A DNA stretch of 64,000 bases from positions 720,658 to 784,657 of the forward strand of contig BDSI01000041.1 in the NCBI GenBank assembly GCA_003117195.1. The letters run 5' to 3'. The stretch comes from Eudorina sp. 2006-703-Eu-15. Its lineage: Eukaryota > Chlorophyta > Chlorophyceae > Chlamydomonadales > Volvocaceae. The position numbers and the translations under genes were made by a program. Positions 11,516-23,300 of this stretch are shown here, in pieces. Within the stretch, counting starts at the first letter, position 1; the number at the start of each line of letters is the position of its first letter. The notes below the pieces were generated by a model. That model searched no databases. It saw nothing but the letters and a program-made list of their open reading frames with translations, and had not been told where the DNA came from.

Positions 11516-12899
11516 TGCAGGGTCGCCTCTTTCGCGAAGAGTGCGGCCCGCTGTATATGAAAACGGTTTGGAAGTTGCCTCTCTCTGCACTAGGGATGTC
11601 GGCAGAGGCGGGTTTCCGAGGGGGGTATGGGGTTGTTCTGTGGACAGGCAGCAGGGCTAATGCCGTACGGTGCTATGTTGGCACACCCATCTCGTGTGCG
11701 GAACGGGACCTGCCCGCGAGTCCTGCGATATAACCTAAGACCATTGCGTCGAGGGTCTTGTGCGATATAATACACAAGGCACCCTCACTACCTGTTGTGC
11801 TTGTGCGCTCCAACTGCCTGCTGTGGATTGCATTTCGGGGCGCACTGCAGTGTTCATTTCCTTCCCCTGTACTTTTCTGTACGACTCTGCTGAGCCCTTG
11901 CCGGGGTTGCCATGTATTAATAGCACACACGCTTCGTTGTATTGTACGTAGGGGTTGGTGGCTGCGTCGCCAACTGCGAGTTGGAGATGAGGTTGGCGCG
12001 GGTAGCCTTTGACAATGTACGATTATTCACTTGCGAGAAACGTGGTGGGTTGCTCCCGGCGACCGCTAGCATGGTGGCATGTCACTGGCTCGTTAAGCCG
12101 CCACGTTCTCCTTCACCTATTGTACGTTTTTTCGTGTGAATCTTCTGATGTCTGGTGACATCAGATCGGATGACGATGAGGGTGGAAGTTGAATTCTGAG
12201 CTGGCGTCCCCGGTCGGGTCCCTGTAATGGCCGATGCACTACGAGGAACCGTGGTCCTCCCCAGAATTCGGACACGATCGGACTGAGCTTTGGAAGCATT
12301 GGGTCATAAGGAGGACCGATGACTGGATGTCACAGCAAAGCCCACACAGGGTTGTAGGCGCCTACCCGGAGAGGCCCCAGCGGAGCCCCGCGGACAGACC
12401 AAGCCAGCAATCCCGCACCACAACGCCGCCGAAACGAAGAGAGGCAAGAACTGGCAACACAAACGCCCAAGCATGCACAGGCACCCAGCTGGGCGCTAGC
12501 ACTACATGTGCAAAGCCCACACAGGCCGCGGAACGACCCCATTGCTTGATGTGTCGGATGCCCACGCCTGGCAGCGGCCGGGCTCATGATGATGTGCAGC
12601 GGCAGCAAGCCGAGGGGCCATCACACCATGATCACACCGTGATGTACCGATCATGGCTTCTGTCAGCGTTTACCGTCATCGAGGGGAAATGCTCATAGAG
12701 GAATACCTTCTTGCACCAAACCCCCTGCCCGGCACTAACTTCCGGTACCCGCAGCGCACGTCCTCGTGAGGAAGACACTGATCGGGCTTACAGCCGACCG
12801 CTTAGTTGCGTTTGTACCGCCGCGTCAAATCTGTGTCCAGTACTAAGGAACGCATATATATCCATGTATATAAGTACAGAAGTCCGGGTACACTCAAGG
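11516..12899. other. Intergenic, possibly including more of a decayed LINE
   Basis: No exon found. The minus strand of about 12300-12900 resembles, in base composition and loose wording, the 3' non-coding part of the LINE piece at 15.4-15.9 kb. It may be the downstream end of the minus-strand fragment at 12900-13310, but I could not align it convincingly. Confidence 0.3.
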
Positions 12900-13310
12900 A
12901 GAAATCCCAGCTGGGCCTCGATGCTAAGTATTGTGAGCGGCTCGGCATGGCACCAATACCGCCAAACCGACAATGCCCCACACGCACCGATCTGGGCCAG
13001 CCACAGGTGATGTCCATAAAATGCCCATCCCTATTCTTGCCCTGATGCGCGACCACCGCTGGGGCCACCCCGCAGCCCCAAAAGTGATGTGACCTCGGCG
13101 CTGGCCGCACCGCCCCCGTTCCACTAACAGCGTGCAACGAGCGGTGTAGAACAGCCTCTCGCAAACGCTGCGGCTGTCACCGATGACCCGCGGGCTCCTC
13201 TGTAACATGCGCCATTCCAAACACAGCCAGTGGTGCTGGTCCCTGGGCCGTGGCGCGCTTAAGGCCAGATAATTGACGACCGACTTACCTCGGCGAGTCA
13301 CGACCGCCTG
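12900..13310 (-). mobile_element. Decayed LINE (L1-type) C-terminal fragment, reversed
   Basis: Minus-strand frames carry HHFWGCGVAPAVV and, in another frame, RIRARIGMGILWTSP followed by RCVWGIVGLAVL. These parallel HHFWSCRVAQAVV and CVWDVVVLAAI of the LINE piece at 13.9-15.4 kb. That is the zinc-knuckle region after the reverse transcriptase of L1-type elements. The frame changes inside the match show it is dead. Confidence 0.6.
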
Positions 13311-13902
13311 GCTGTGAACCGTCGCCGGATGCCGAGCTAACTGCGGCTCTCGCCTCAGCAGACAGCATTTCCACCAGCGCCTGCTGTTAATAGCTATCGG
13401 ATAACCTTTCGGATGGCAGCTCTTATCACGTAGACAATGACTTGATCATGAGTTAACAGAGTGATACAGCACGGACTACGACCCGTGTTGCGCTGACATA
13501 GTCCTGGCGAGCGAGCGGTACGAAGACATGCCGTACAGTCAGGGCAGACCCGCGGGTCAACGTCCCCAAACGCATCTTCTCCGATCCTCTTGCCACTAAC
13601 CGCGAATAACTGACCCGCCATTGGCACGAACCACATCGTGCACGACAACACTACCAACCAAACAGTGTCAGAAAGCAGTTAACGCTCTCGAACGTGATGC
13701 ATGTGTGCCAAGGTGCAAAGCAGAACCCGATACGCTTAGATACGCGGTACCACGGCGGTGTGAGGGCAAGACCAAGGGCCCACCCAAGGGGTCGTGCAGC
13801 GCCCTTGACATCCGCACCCGTCACTTGCACAACAGTGCATCTGTGCAGCGCACCTCACCGGAAGAAAGGTTTGATGTCGAGCCCCAAGCGAGAATGCTTT
13901 AA
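13311..13902. other. Spacer between the two LINE fragments
   Basis: No recognisable coding motif. It may contain further eroded LINE sequence upstream of the piece that starts near 13903, but I see no motif to prove it. Confidence 0.3.
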
Positions 13903-15918
13903 ATGTGCTATCCTTATTGGCAGTTTCGCGATTCTTCGTGGTTGCCGTACAGCCCCATCGTGGACACGATCCTAGCGGATGCCTCAGAGGCATGGAAGCC
14001 GCGCATGGTGCTCACGGCAACGGGCGACAGCCCATGGAGAGGGATTCAAATGCTAGAGCCAGAGGCACAGCGGGTCGTGACAGCCCTAGCCGCCCTGCCG
14101 AGCGTGGTGGATATCGCTCAACACCCGCTCTCCCCGGGGGCGTGGTGGTGGAACGCACCACTGTGGGGGAACCCACTGCTCCCGGAGGAACTGCCCGAGG
14201 GGGGCCGCCCCGGCCTCGAGCATGTATTCCCAGACCTGGTGGACTGCACCGGGCTGCAAACGATCGGACAGTTCATCCGTGTGGGGGAGGCGCTCCGGAT
14301 GGTAACAGACGGCTGGGCAGAGCCACACTACATCGACTCCGCTCGCATGGCACGGTGCGCCGCACGGGCATGGGCGACCTTCGTACAGGGCTGCCTGGGC
14401 TCTCGCGCGGGGGCAAGGCGATGGGGTGATTGGCGGCAATGGGCCGAACTAGACCGACGCCTGGTGGACCTTCAAGCAAGGCTGCCAGCGGCCTGGGTGG
14501 CAGCAGCCCTAGAGGTACGGGCGGACGGGACGACTGGGGGCGCAGGTGCCCGCGGAAGAGGAGGTGACGGCCATGCTGCTCGATGCCTCGATCGCATGGG
14601 CTGGCGGTTGAAAAATGGGCTGAAGGTGGCCCTGAGAGAGTATTCTGTTCGAGTGGGGACGGCGATGCAACGCCGAGGTGGCTGAACGCCGCAGTGCGGC
14701 CCACTTGCTGTTTGCCTGTGAGGCGATAGGACTGGGGGCCACCGACCCGATCACTCAGGTGGCGGCCGCCCGGATCCAGGGGCTGCTGAGCCGCCTCTGG
14801 CTTAGTACCCGGTGGGAAAATGAGCATAAGGAGGCCTTTTGGCGCCTTACAGTCGATGGCGTCCCGTTGTTGGGCAATTCCCATATGCGACACGCGAGGG
14901 TGCCGCGGTGTGGATGCGGTGGATACCCAACGGAAGGCGGGGGGACAGAAACACCCCGCCAGCACCATTTCTGGTCGTGCCGGGTGGCCCAGGCGGTGGT
15001 GGGTCAGATGGAATCGCGTCTAGGGGCGCGGCTACGGAGGACGCATATATGGCTGGCGGAACCCCCGCCACCCGTGGAGCAATGTGTATGGGATGTGGTG
15101 GTGTTGGCCGCGATCGCGGCCATGGAGACTGGTCGCCGATTCATGGCGGCCGCATTGCGGCGGTCAGCACCTGGTCTGGGTCCGACTGTACTGCAGGGAC
15201 CGGAATTGGCAGAGCAAGGGGAACGGCGCGCAATCGCTGACTTTTGGGGGCGCCTTCACGGGTTTGCCCAGTTGGGACTCCCGAGACGTGGATGGACCTC
15301 GGTGGGCCCCTTCCACCCTTTTTTGAAAGTGTCGGGGGGAGTCTTGCGGTGTGCGGGGCCTGCTCCTGATGAGGGCTGAGGCACGGGGTCCCCGTCTTCT
15401 ACCTGTTTGTATACGGGTTCACCCACCCGGGGCCCAAGTTGGGGACCTGGCCTGCCCTCAGATGGGGTAGGAGGCAGGGCTCCCATTAGTATGTTGTTGC
15501 TTGGCCTAGGTGCTTCTTCTGATGCGGGTTACTCCACTAGCGGTCGCTGGGCAGTGTCACGAGCCAGGCGTGGGTCTTCCAAGACCTCGAGAGGGTGTAG
15601 CGCTGGGTGCCTCAGGGGTGGTGGTAGCTGGGTAATGGGGTGCCTGTGTGGGCGACCTCCCCTGTGCTTGGCTTTATCCACTTCTGGGGATTCTGCCCTC
15701 TGCTGTGCCTATCCCTTTGGTAGTGTTGCCCCGCTGCGCGCCTCTGCTTGCTTCGGTGTCTTGCTGAGTGGGGTCATGGCCCGGTGTGCGTTTTTGGGTG
15801 CGGCGTTGAGGTGTGGAGGCGTCTTGCCGCCTTGGCGGTGGGGCCTGCTGGGGCTTGCCCTGGTATACACCGGTGATCCCTTAGGGGTCCGCTGTAACGT
15901 TCATTCATTCATTCATGT
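13903..15918 (+). mobile_element. 5'-truncated LINE (L1-type) 3' end with microsatellite tail
   Basis: Two overlapping frames, 13903-14685 and 14678-15379, look like one broken open reading frame. The first holds HPLSPGAWWWNAPLWGNPLL and HVFPDLVDCTGLQTIGQFI, typical of the stretch after the reverse transcriptase in algal L1-type LINEs. The second holds WRLTVDGVPLLGNSHMRH, PRCGCGG, then PRQHHFWSCRVAQAVV, a zinc-knuckle-like motif. The reverse transcriptase and endonuclease are absent, so this is a 5'-truncated copy. About 540 bases of GT-rich 3' non-coding sequence follow TGA at 15379. The copy ends with GCTGTAACG and four TTCA repeats (15900-15915). The frame change near 14680 indicates inactivity. 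I did not find a target-site duplication. Confidence 0.75.
15900..15915 (+). repeat. (TTCA)4 tail of the LINE copy
   Basis: Four TTCA units follow CTGTAACG. LINEs often end in a short tandem repeat instead of poly(A), which supports this as the element's 3' boundary. Confidence 0.75.
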
Positions 15919-16844
15919 ACGGCGTCGCATTCGTCCCGGCGCATGTGGAGGTGGGCGATCTCGTACGGAGGATTGTGGGCGCGGCGTCCCGCCACATAGA
16001 ACCTACCAGCGAAAACGACGACGGGCTCCAGCGGCGGCGAGGCGGAGGCGGCCCTCGGCCTAGCTACGCGACGCTGCACTCAGGAGGAGCTCTGGCGTGA
16101 TCCGCCTTCGTGGGCGGTGGTGGTGGCGCCTGCTCATGACCACTGTCTTGTTCTCTTGATACAGTTTTGTGACGGTACGATACGTGTCCCTCTCGATGTC
16201 AGGGCGAGTGTCTTAGCGCTGCCCGAAATCTGTCGATTCATTCCTATCCTTGCCCTGCTTGGCCAGCGTACATTGTGTTGGCCAATCGAGGAAATATTTT
16301 GTCCCGTTGCCAGTCGCTGCGAGACGTGATGAAACACATGCACAGGGTCATTCGATGTAGCAATGTCTGTCGGCGTGAGTGTGTGTTTGGAGAAGAGACC
16401 CGCCCAACCCAAAGCAGGGTTGCGGACACGATTACAGGGCGCAAATGTGAAAACAAACCTACGGTGGTGGCGCGGCGCAAACAGGGCATAGATGCGGGAA
16501 TGGGTAGATTTATTCGGATTTGGGCGAAGGACAGATGTACGGCGGGCGTCGTACGGCGGGCGAGTGATGTGTGTGTGTGTGTGTGTGTTTTCCAGGGTAC
16601 TTTGCGACTATTTGCAGCAACATTGTGTGCCAGTGTGTTGGCCAAGCAACGCTGCGTGAGCGTGTGTCGCACTCGGACGGCTTCAAGAGTCTGATGACCA
16701 ACATGCCTTGTGGTGTGGTGATAATAGGCACCGACCTGTAGCTAACGTACGGTGGTGGTACGATGTAACAGTTATCATGTGAGATACACAGCAACATGCA
16801 TGATCGAGAATGGTACTGAACATAATCAAACGACCACGCTGGGA
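15919..16844. other. Non-genic stretch
   Basis: No exon or domain seen. It contains a short (GT)n run near 16569-16589. Confidence 0.4.
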
Positions 16845-17060
16845 GCGGCAGCCGCCTGTCATTCCCGCCGATCAGGGCCCCCTAGCAGCCAGGGCTAGCA
16901 GGCCCCTAGTAGCCAGGCCTAACAGGCCCCTAGCAGGGGGTATCTGGCAAGGTTAGCTGCTAGCCCGGCCTGCTAGTAGCAGATCGGCTGCTAGGCTGTT
17001 GCTAGGCTGTTGCCAGGTATCTATAGCGCCCTATCTGCTAGGCCTGCCAGGCCCTATCAG
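16845..17060. repeat. CTAG-rich imperfect repeat block
   Basis: The block is built from variations of GGCTAGCAGGCCCCTAG and CTAGGCTGTTGC. It includes GGTATCTGG near its middle and the partly inverted CAGATACC at its end. It may be a degenerate minisatellite or the core of a small non-autonomous element; no coding potential. Confidence 0.55.
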
Positions 17061-17589
17061 ATACCACCCGGCTCGCGTTGGAGTAAGTCCTGTCAAACGA
17101 CCGTTGGTCGGTTGGTCAGTGTGAGTGCTGAGCATTAGGCGATTCCATCACGTTTGGATGTTATCTGTTATCCTGTTTCTGGCCTTTGTGCAGTGTTATT
17201 GCTGAGGCTCTGTTGAGTGAGCCGCCTTTGGCGCGCGTTTCGTCAGTTGCGCCCAACCTGTCCCAATGACTACCATCGCGACTCTTCCCAAGACCGCACG
17301 TGGAAGGATGCTGACCGGCCTTGCAATCCAGACCATGCTCGGCTAATCAGTCTCCGCGCAGGGGGCCGCCCTGCGCCTCGCCCACGGTGCGCGCGACCGT
17401 ATCATCCATCCGCACCCACCTTGCAGAGCACTCAGGGTGTCATGACAGCCTACTGCCATGATCACTTAAGAGGTTGTGGTCGCCTCCTACGGCACTCCCT
17501 CAGGCGTGCTCGCTCCTCGCTGCGCTCCCACACCCTCGGTCATGCCAGGGTGAAATGGCTACAGGCGTGGTGATCCAGGGCCTGTGACG

Positions 17590-17965
17590 AGCCCTGTTTG
17601 GCTACTGCTAGGACCGTTCTGCCACGGCGGGGAGCGTTCAGCTACGGCGGGGATTGAGTCACTCATGCTTGGTGATGCTAAGGCTGTGGCTGGGACTGTT
17701 CGGCTACTAGCCGTTCGGTTACGGTTGGGACCATTCGGCTACGGCCGGGACTGCTTGGCTTACGGCGGGGACCGTTCGGCTACAGCTGGGGCCGTTTGGC
17801 TATGGCACAGACCGTTCGGTTATGGCCGGGACCGTTCAGCTACGGCCGGGACTAATCGACTACAGCTAGGACCGTTCGGCTATGTACGGCCAGGACTGTA
17901 TGTTGGGCTACGGCGGGGGACCGTTTGGTGTCTTTTGGTTAAGGCTGTGACAATTCGGCTACGGA
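17590..17965. repeat. Degenerate minisatellite, about 20-bp unit
   Basis: Roughly 12 to 15 imperfect copies of GGCTACGGCCGGGACCGTTC. The open frame through this block is a by-product of the repeat. The stretches 17061-17589 and 17966-18538 around it hold no gene I can support. Confidence 0.75.
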
Positions 17966-18429
17966 CATCCCGGCCCAGGACCCCCCACCCCGGCTCGGCC
18001 GAATGCGAATATGCCTGTCCAGAGTCGATCCCGGGTTGTACCGCTGTTGAATGCACCAATCTAGATGTAATCGAATGTACCCGACAGGGTTCGGATGACA
18101 CGGCCGCTTCACTCTGAACACGTAGAGATCTGAACGACCTGTAATGCCTGAAGCCCCTCGACCTAACTCAAATAAATGACGCTTCTGCCGCTCCAAAACC
18201 ACGCCGGAGGCGCCACTTACAACGACTCCGTTACGAACACACGCACACATGAACACACGCACGAACAACCGTTCCATCCCCAGATGTTATCCCTCCGCTC
18301 TACACTTCACTTCGTTGCGTGGAGCTACAGTGACACCAGGGCCAAATGGGTCAAGGGCTAAATCGGATCACACAGCCTAGATCCCAGCTGCGTTCCCCAT
18401 TTCGGAAGATTCGGAGGGTTTTGTAACCG

Positions 18430-18434
18430 TTACA
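18430..18434 (-). promoter_or_regulatory. Candidate polyadenylation signal TGTAA of the EGF-repeat gene
   Basis: On the minus strand TGTAA lies about 105 bases beyond the stop codon at 18539-18541. TGTAA is the usual signal in Chlamydomonas-type algae. Five-base matches occur by chance, so this rests on position. Confidence 0.4.
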
Positions 18435-18538
18435 ATGTCGGAGGGTTCAAAGTCGCGCGGGGAGGCGGGGTGAAGGCCGCGGCACTCCCTGAGACGCTGG
18501 CAACACCCTAGATGATATCAACCGCCGCCACCGCCCCC

Positions 18539-20339
18539 CTACCAGTCGTCCGGACCCGCCCCCGCGTTGCCCCTGTGACCCAAGAGCGGCCAGGACACGT
18601 AGCCCTGGCTGAAAATGGATCTCCCATACCGATACTGCTCGTAAAATAGGATGCCGTACTTGCCCCCGACCACAAGCCCAGCCGCCAGGAAGATGCTGAG
18701 CAGGCAGTAGAAGAAGACCATGCCGCCGGACACGCCGTGCCGCCGGGGCCGCATGCAAGTGTCGCCGTCTCCTGCCAGCTGCAGCCCGTTCAGGCACCGC
18801 TTGCTGCCCGGTAGGCAGATGGAGCTCAGGGTGCAGCCGCTGCCGTCCTCGGGGCAGGAGCAGGTGCGGGTGCAGACAAAGTCACCTGCACACGGCATGG
18901 CAGGGGAGACACACGGGCACGTTTCCCACACAAGACGGCTTTAAGAACAGGACTGAAGTGCGGTCGTTACACCGTAAGTTGAGTTTCGCCTACTGCGCGC
19001 TGCCGAAGCATGCGGTCATGCCGCATGCCGGGCGGGCAGTCCCGGAGCCGCACAGCGGTCACGACGGGTGGGATCATGCCGGCTGAGGGCGTAATGAGCC
19101 GCACACCCGGTATGTAGCTATGTAGCCATGTGGCCCCAGCATGGCATCCACCCACACGCTCGCGCCCGCCCGCTCGCCCGCCCGCCCGCCCGCCCGCCCC
19201 CACCCCACGGCCCCTCTCGCTCCCACCCGACTCGTCCGCCACGGTGTAGTCCCCCGCCAGGCAGGCGTCCTCGACGCACTCCACCTCGCTGCCCTTGCGC
19301 CGCAGCTGGCCGTGCTGCCCCGGCACAGGGCCGTCGCACTGCAGCACGTCGCAGGACTGGTCGTCGAAGCTGCGGCCGTCCGCCCGACAGGGCACCCAGC
19401 AGACGCCCCGGACGCCCTCATGGCGGATCTCCTTGCGGCTGCCCGGCGTGCAGGCCGTGGTCGAGGAGTCCACGGAGCAGTCCGTACCGATGTACGGTGC
19501 CTGAGCGGGTCGAGGGGAGGGCCGCGGGCGAGGCGCGTGAATTCACTGCCGGGAGAGAGACCCGGTGATGTGGTGAAGAAGAGGGGACGCGCGGGGGCGG
19601 TCACCCTGGAGTACGGAGTACGCTGGGCACGCGACCGCTGGCGGTTGCGGCTACTTGGTATTACTCCTGCCCGCAGCCTCCTACCTCGCACGCGCACTCG
19701 CCGGTCGTGGGGCTGCATGTGCCGTGGCCGGAGCAGCCCGCCGGGCACTCGATCTGCAGCATCGCCGTCAGGTTGTAGCCAACCTGCCGCAGCGGGCTGC
19801 GCAGCGGGTTCCGTATGAGCGCGTGCAGAGAGCCGTCGTCGCCCACCTGCGGAGCGGACCGAAACCGAGAGGCCAAGACCGACCCGCGGGTCAGCAGACC
19901 TCGGCGGAAGACCGGCGTCTGACTAGGTCTGACAGCGCGCCAGTGCAAACCCACGGGGATGAGGTTTATGTACGACATCGTGGCAAAAGACGCGGGTGTT
20001 TCTCATTGCGAAAATCTATATCCTGGTCGGCAGCAGTAGCACCGGCAGTAGCAGCAGCAGATCCAGTCGTGGCGGGGATGGTGGTTCGCTGGTAGGGGCG
20101 CCCTGGTTGCGAACTCCCCCTGAGCGAGCTTTATCCCTGGCTATGGACGGTCCTCAGGAACGGGGTGGTTCCCTGCTGGTCAATTGGGTGAGGGGTGTGC
20201 TTCGGCGCACTTGTGCAGCCTACCTGTCCGCTGCGTCACGGTGCTCGCGCGGTTTCGGTTTTTGCAGTGTTTGATGAGGAAGCCACGGCTGTCACCGATG
20301 ACCCGTGGGGTCCACTGTGACATCATTGATAATAATAAA

Positions 20340-20376
<37 letters not shown>

Positions 20377-23300
20377 CAACGCCAGGTGTCGTGAGACTGC
20401 TACACAGCTCCGTCGCGCCTCACCGCCCAGGCGCCGATGCTCAACGAGTACTCCACGCCACGGGCCGCCAGCGTCATGCTCTCCACGGGGCCCATCGGGT
20501 GGAGCGGGTGACTCGCCCCGTCGGCGCCGGCACCGGTGCTGTTCAGCGCGGCCTCCAGAGACGGCGCTGCGAGCAACGCCGGCCTGCGACACCGCGAAAA
20601 CAACAAAGACAAGTGTGTTGGCGACGGCAAGGGTGACCCCCGCCCTGAAGACATCTTACCAACGTCACTGGCGCGTGTATTCCATAAGCGACCGTTGGCG
20701 ACCGCTGGCGACCGTTCGCGTTCTTTGCCTACACCCACCATCCCGCCGGACCATCACTGAACAGGCCCACGCCTCTGGCACGCTCCTGGAATCTCAGCCT
20801 GCCGATCCCGTGCGCACTGCGAAACGCACGCACCCTTTCTTGCGGGTACCGGTAATCCTCGGTGCTTAGTGTCTGTCGCCGGCCCGGTTGTGCCTGGGCA
20901 TTTTCCCGCGCTTCAAACCCCCTTCCTCAGCAGGCGCCTACACCGGACGTTCAGTCAAACCGCGCCGCCCTCGGCTCGATCAGCGGTACCGTCCGGGCCC
21001 CTCAGGCCGCCAGCCGCGCCGCACCTTCCCGCCAGCCAGGCAGGCAGCCCGGTCCCTTCCGGGTCTGTGGTCGTGAAGGACATCGCGAGGCTCAGACGCG
21101 CGCCGGGAGAGGTGCGCAACCTCTCCCCAATACCCGGCAGCACCAGTTCCTCGTAGGCGAAGTCCCGGGGGGCCGTCACCAGCGGCTGGCCCAGTGTCAG
21201 CTGGTGCAGCGAGATGGAGCAGTCCGGGGACACGGGCGACACGGGCTGCGGCAGCAGCATAGGGAGGGAGCAGCAGCGTAGGGGGACATGGGATGTGCGG
21301 ATCAAGGCGTCGGAAGACTCGTGCGGGGGCCCAGGCGGCGGGTGGGATACGCCGCACCGAAAGCGCCGCGCCGCACCGTGCGGTGTGGTGCGGAGCGGTC
21401 TGCATCAACGAGCAATGGCAACCGTCAGGAACTTGGGTGATGCTGTCATGTGATGGCGTCACGAGATGCTGTCATGTGATGGCGTCACGTGATGCTGTCA
21501 TGTGACGCCGTGCGCTGGGGCGGTGCAACCTGGTGTTCATCCTTCTCGCACGTGTCCGCCCGCGGTGCGGTGACCCACGGGGGTCGCAAGTGGGTCTGGA
21601 TGGCGCGGAAGTGCACCCCTGGAGCGTCCTCACCTCACTGCACGTGCACTCTGCCGTGGCGCCGTTGCAGGTGCCGCGCCCGCTGCAGTTGTTGGGGCAG
21701 TCGTACACCGCCGCGCCGATGGTAAATGACACCGGGCCCGCGCCCCGGTTGAGCACGCCAATAAACCAGATGCCTGTCAAGTACGACCAGCACATTGCGG
21801 TGGCGGACACAACTGCGATCCAGGATCTGGACACAACTGCGATCCAGGATCTGGACACTAATTCGATCCAGGATCTGGACACAACTGCGATCCAGGATCT
21901 GGACACATTTTTTTTCTCAGCCAAGGTAGACGACCCAGACTTGCCACGCACTGGGTTGAAGACTCTTGCAACACCCCCCACTCCACACCCCAACCCCAAC
22001 CCCAACACCAGCCTACCTGGTTGGAAAATTGGGTCCGTGCGCCGCAGTGCCAGATGCACCGACTGGTCCTGCCACCAGGATCCCGGACTGGGCGCGTTGG
22101 GCGATTCGCTGGACAGGTCGTGCTGGTCCGCCGCGCTGCCCGGCGGCTGCAGGTGCCGCAGGAAGAGCACCAGGGAGCCTGCGGTGGCGGAGCACACACC
22201 GCGCACAGGGGACCTGGGAAACCGGGTCCGCGAAGAAACCGTTGTAGACGGCTGTAAGCCTCGTCTTGCCCTCCTTGCCAGGAGATAGCATGCCTGGCCC
22301 CCCGGGAGGGGCAGCAGCCCGGCTAGGTGAGCGGCCCACCCGCTGGCTTGCTCCCTACCCCTCCCGAACAGCATTCGGCACCACCGCCTGCTTCGCATAC
22401 GGTACACACAGACACTCTACGGCGCGTGCGTGGTCCTCCTCAGGCGCGTCGGTCTTCCTTCCCCCTGTATCCGTGCCACCACCCGCCCGCAATCCCCCCC
22501 CAGCAATCCGCCGACAGTAATCCACCGACAGCCTAGGCGCCCTCCCACGCACTCACCCTGGGTAGCCTCCGAGGCGGCCGCCCACACCCGCAGCTCGTAC
22601 CCCAGGCTGTCCAGCAGCTCAATGCTGTAAAATGTCCACCTGCCGGGCGCCAGATCCGCGAACGGAATCGGCACGGACGGCTGCAGCGGCATCAGGGCGG
22701 CGCTGCAGTCCTCGAAGCCCAGACCTAAGGGCGGCACAGCACAGCACAGCACAGCACGGCACAGCACAGCACAGCACAGCACAGTACAGCACAGTACAGC
22801 ACAGTACAGCACGGCACCGGGTCGCGCACGCGAACGGCGACAGGTGGGCGCCGCAATCCAAGTGCGCACTTGCGCCGCAACACGCATACCGTGCGATGTG
22901 CGTGTGGTGCGTGATGGCCGCAGGGCAGATTAGTCAAGCAGATTAGCAGCTTGAAAATGGATGCGATCACGTAGCGGTGATACCTGCGGGTCCCGGCGCC
23001 CCGTGCGATGCACCAGAACCCCTCCCGGACACCCGTGTCCCTAACAATCCCATAACCAAAGCAACAATTACGCAATCGACCGTCATCAAGTGTACGCGAT
23101 AGCCGGGCCCACAGTCCAACATATGGAGGACGCAGGCCCCACAGCCGAAGACATGGAGGATACAAAAGACCGGAACCCTAATCCCTGATGTACGAGCTTC
23201 GCGCGAGCTTGGATTCAAGGAGGGCAGCAGGTCGCGAGTTCGCACCCAGGGAGGAGAGTGGGGCCGCAATCCAAGAGTCCATCGCCCCGGTCGTTCTGTA

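Noticed and set aside
21804..21905. Regular 24-bp repeats that might be taken for a CRISPR-like array
   Set aside because: The copies are directly adjacent, with no spacers, inside a eukaryotic intron. It is an ordinary minisatellite.
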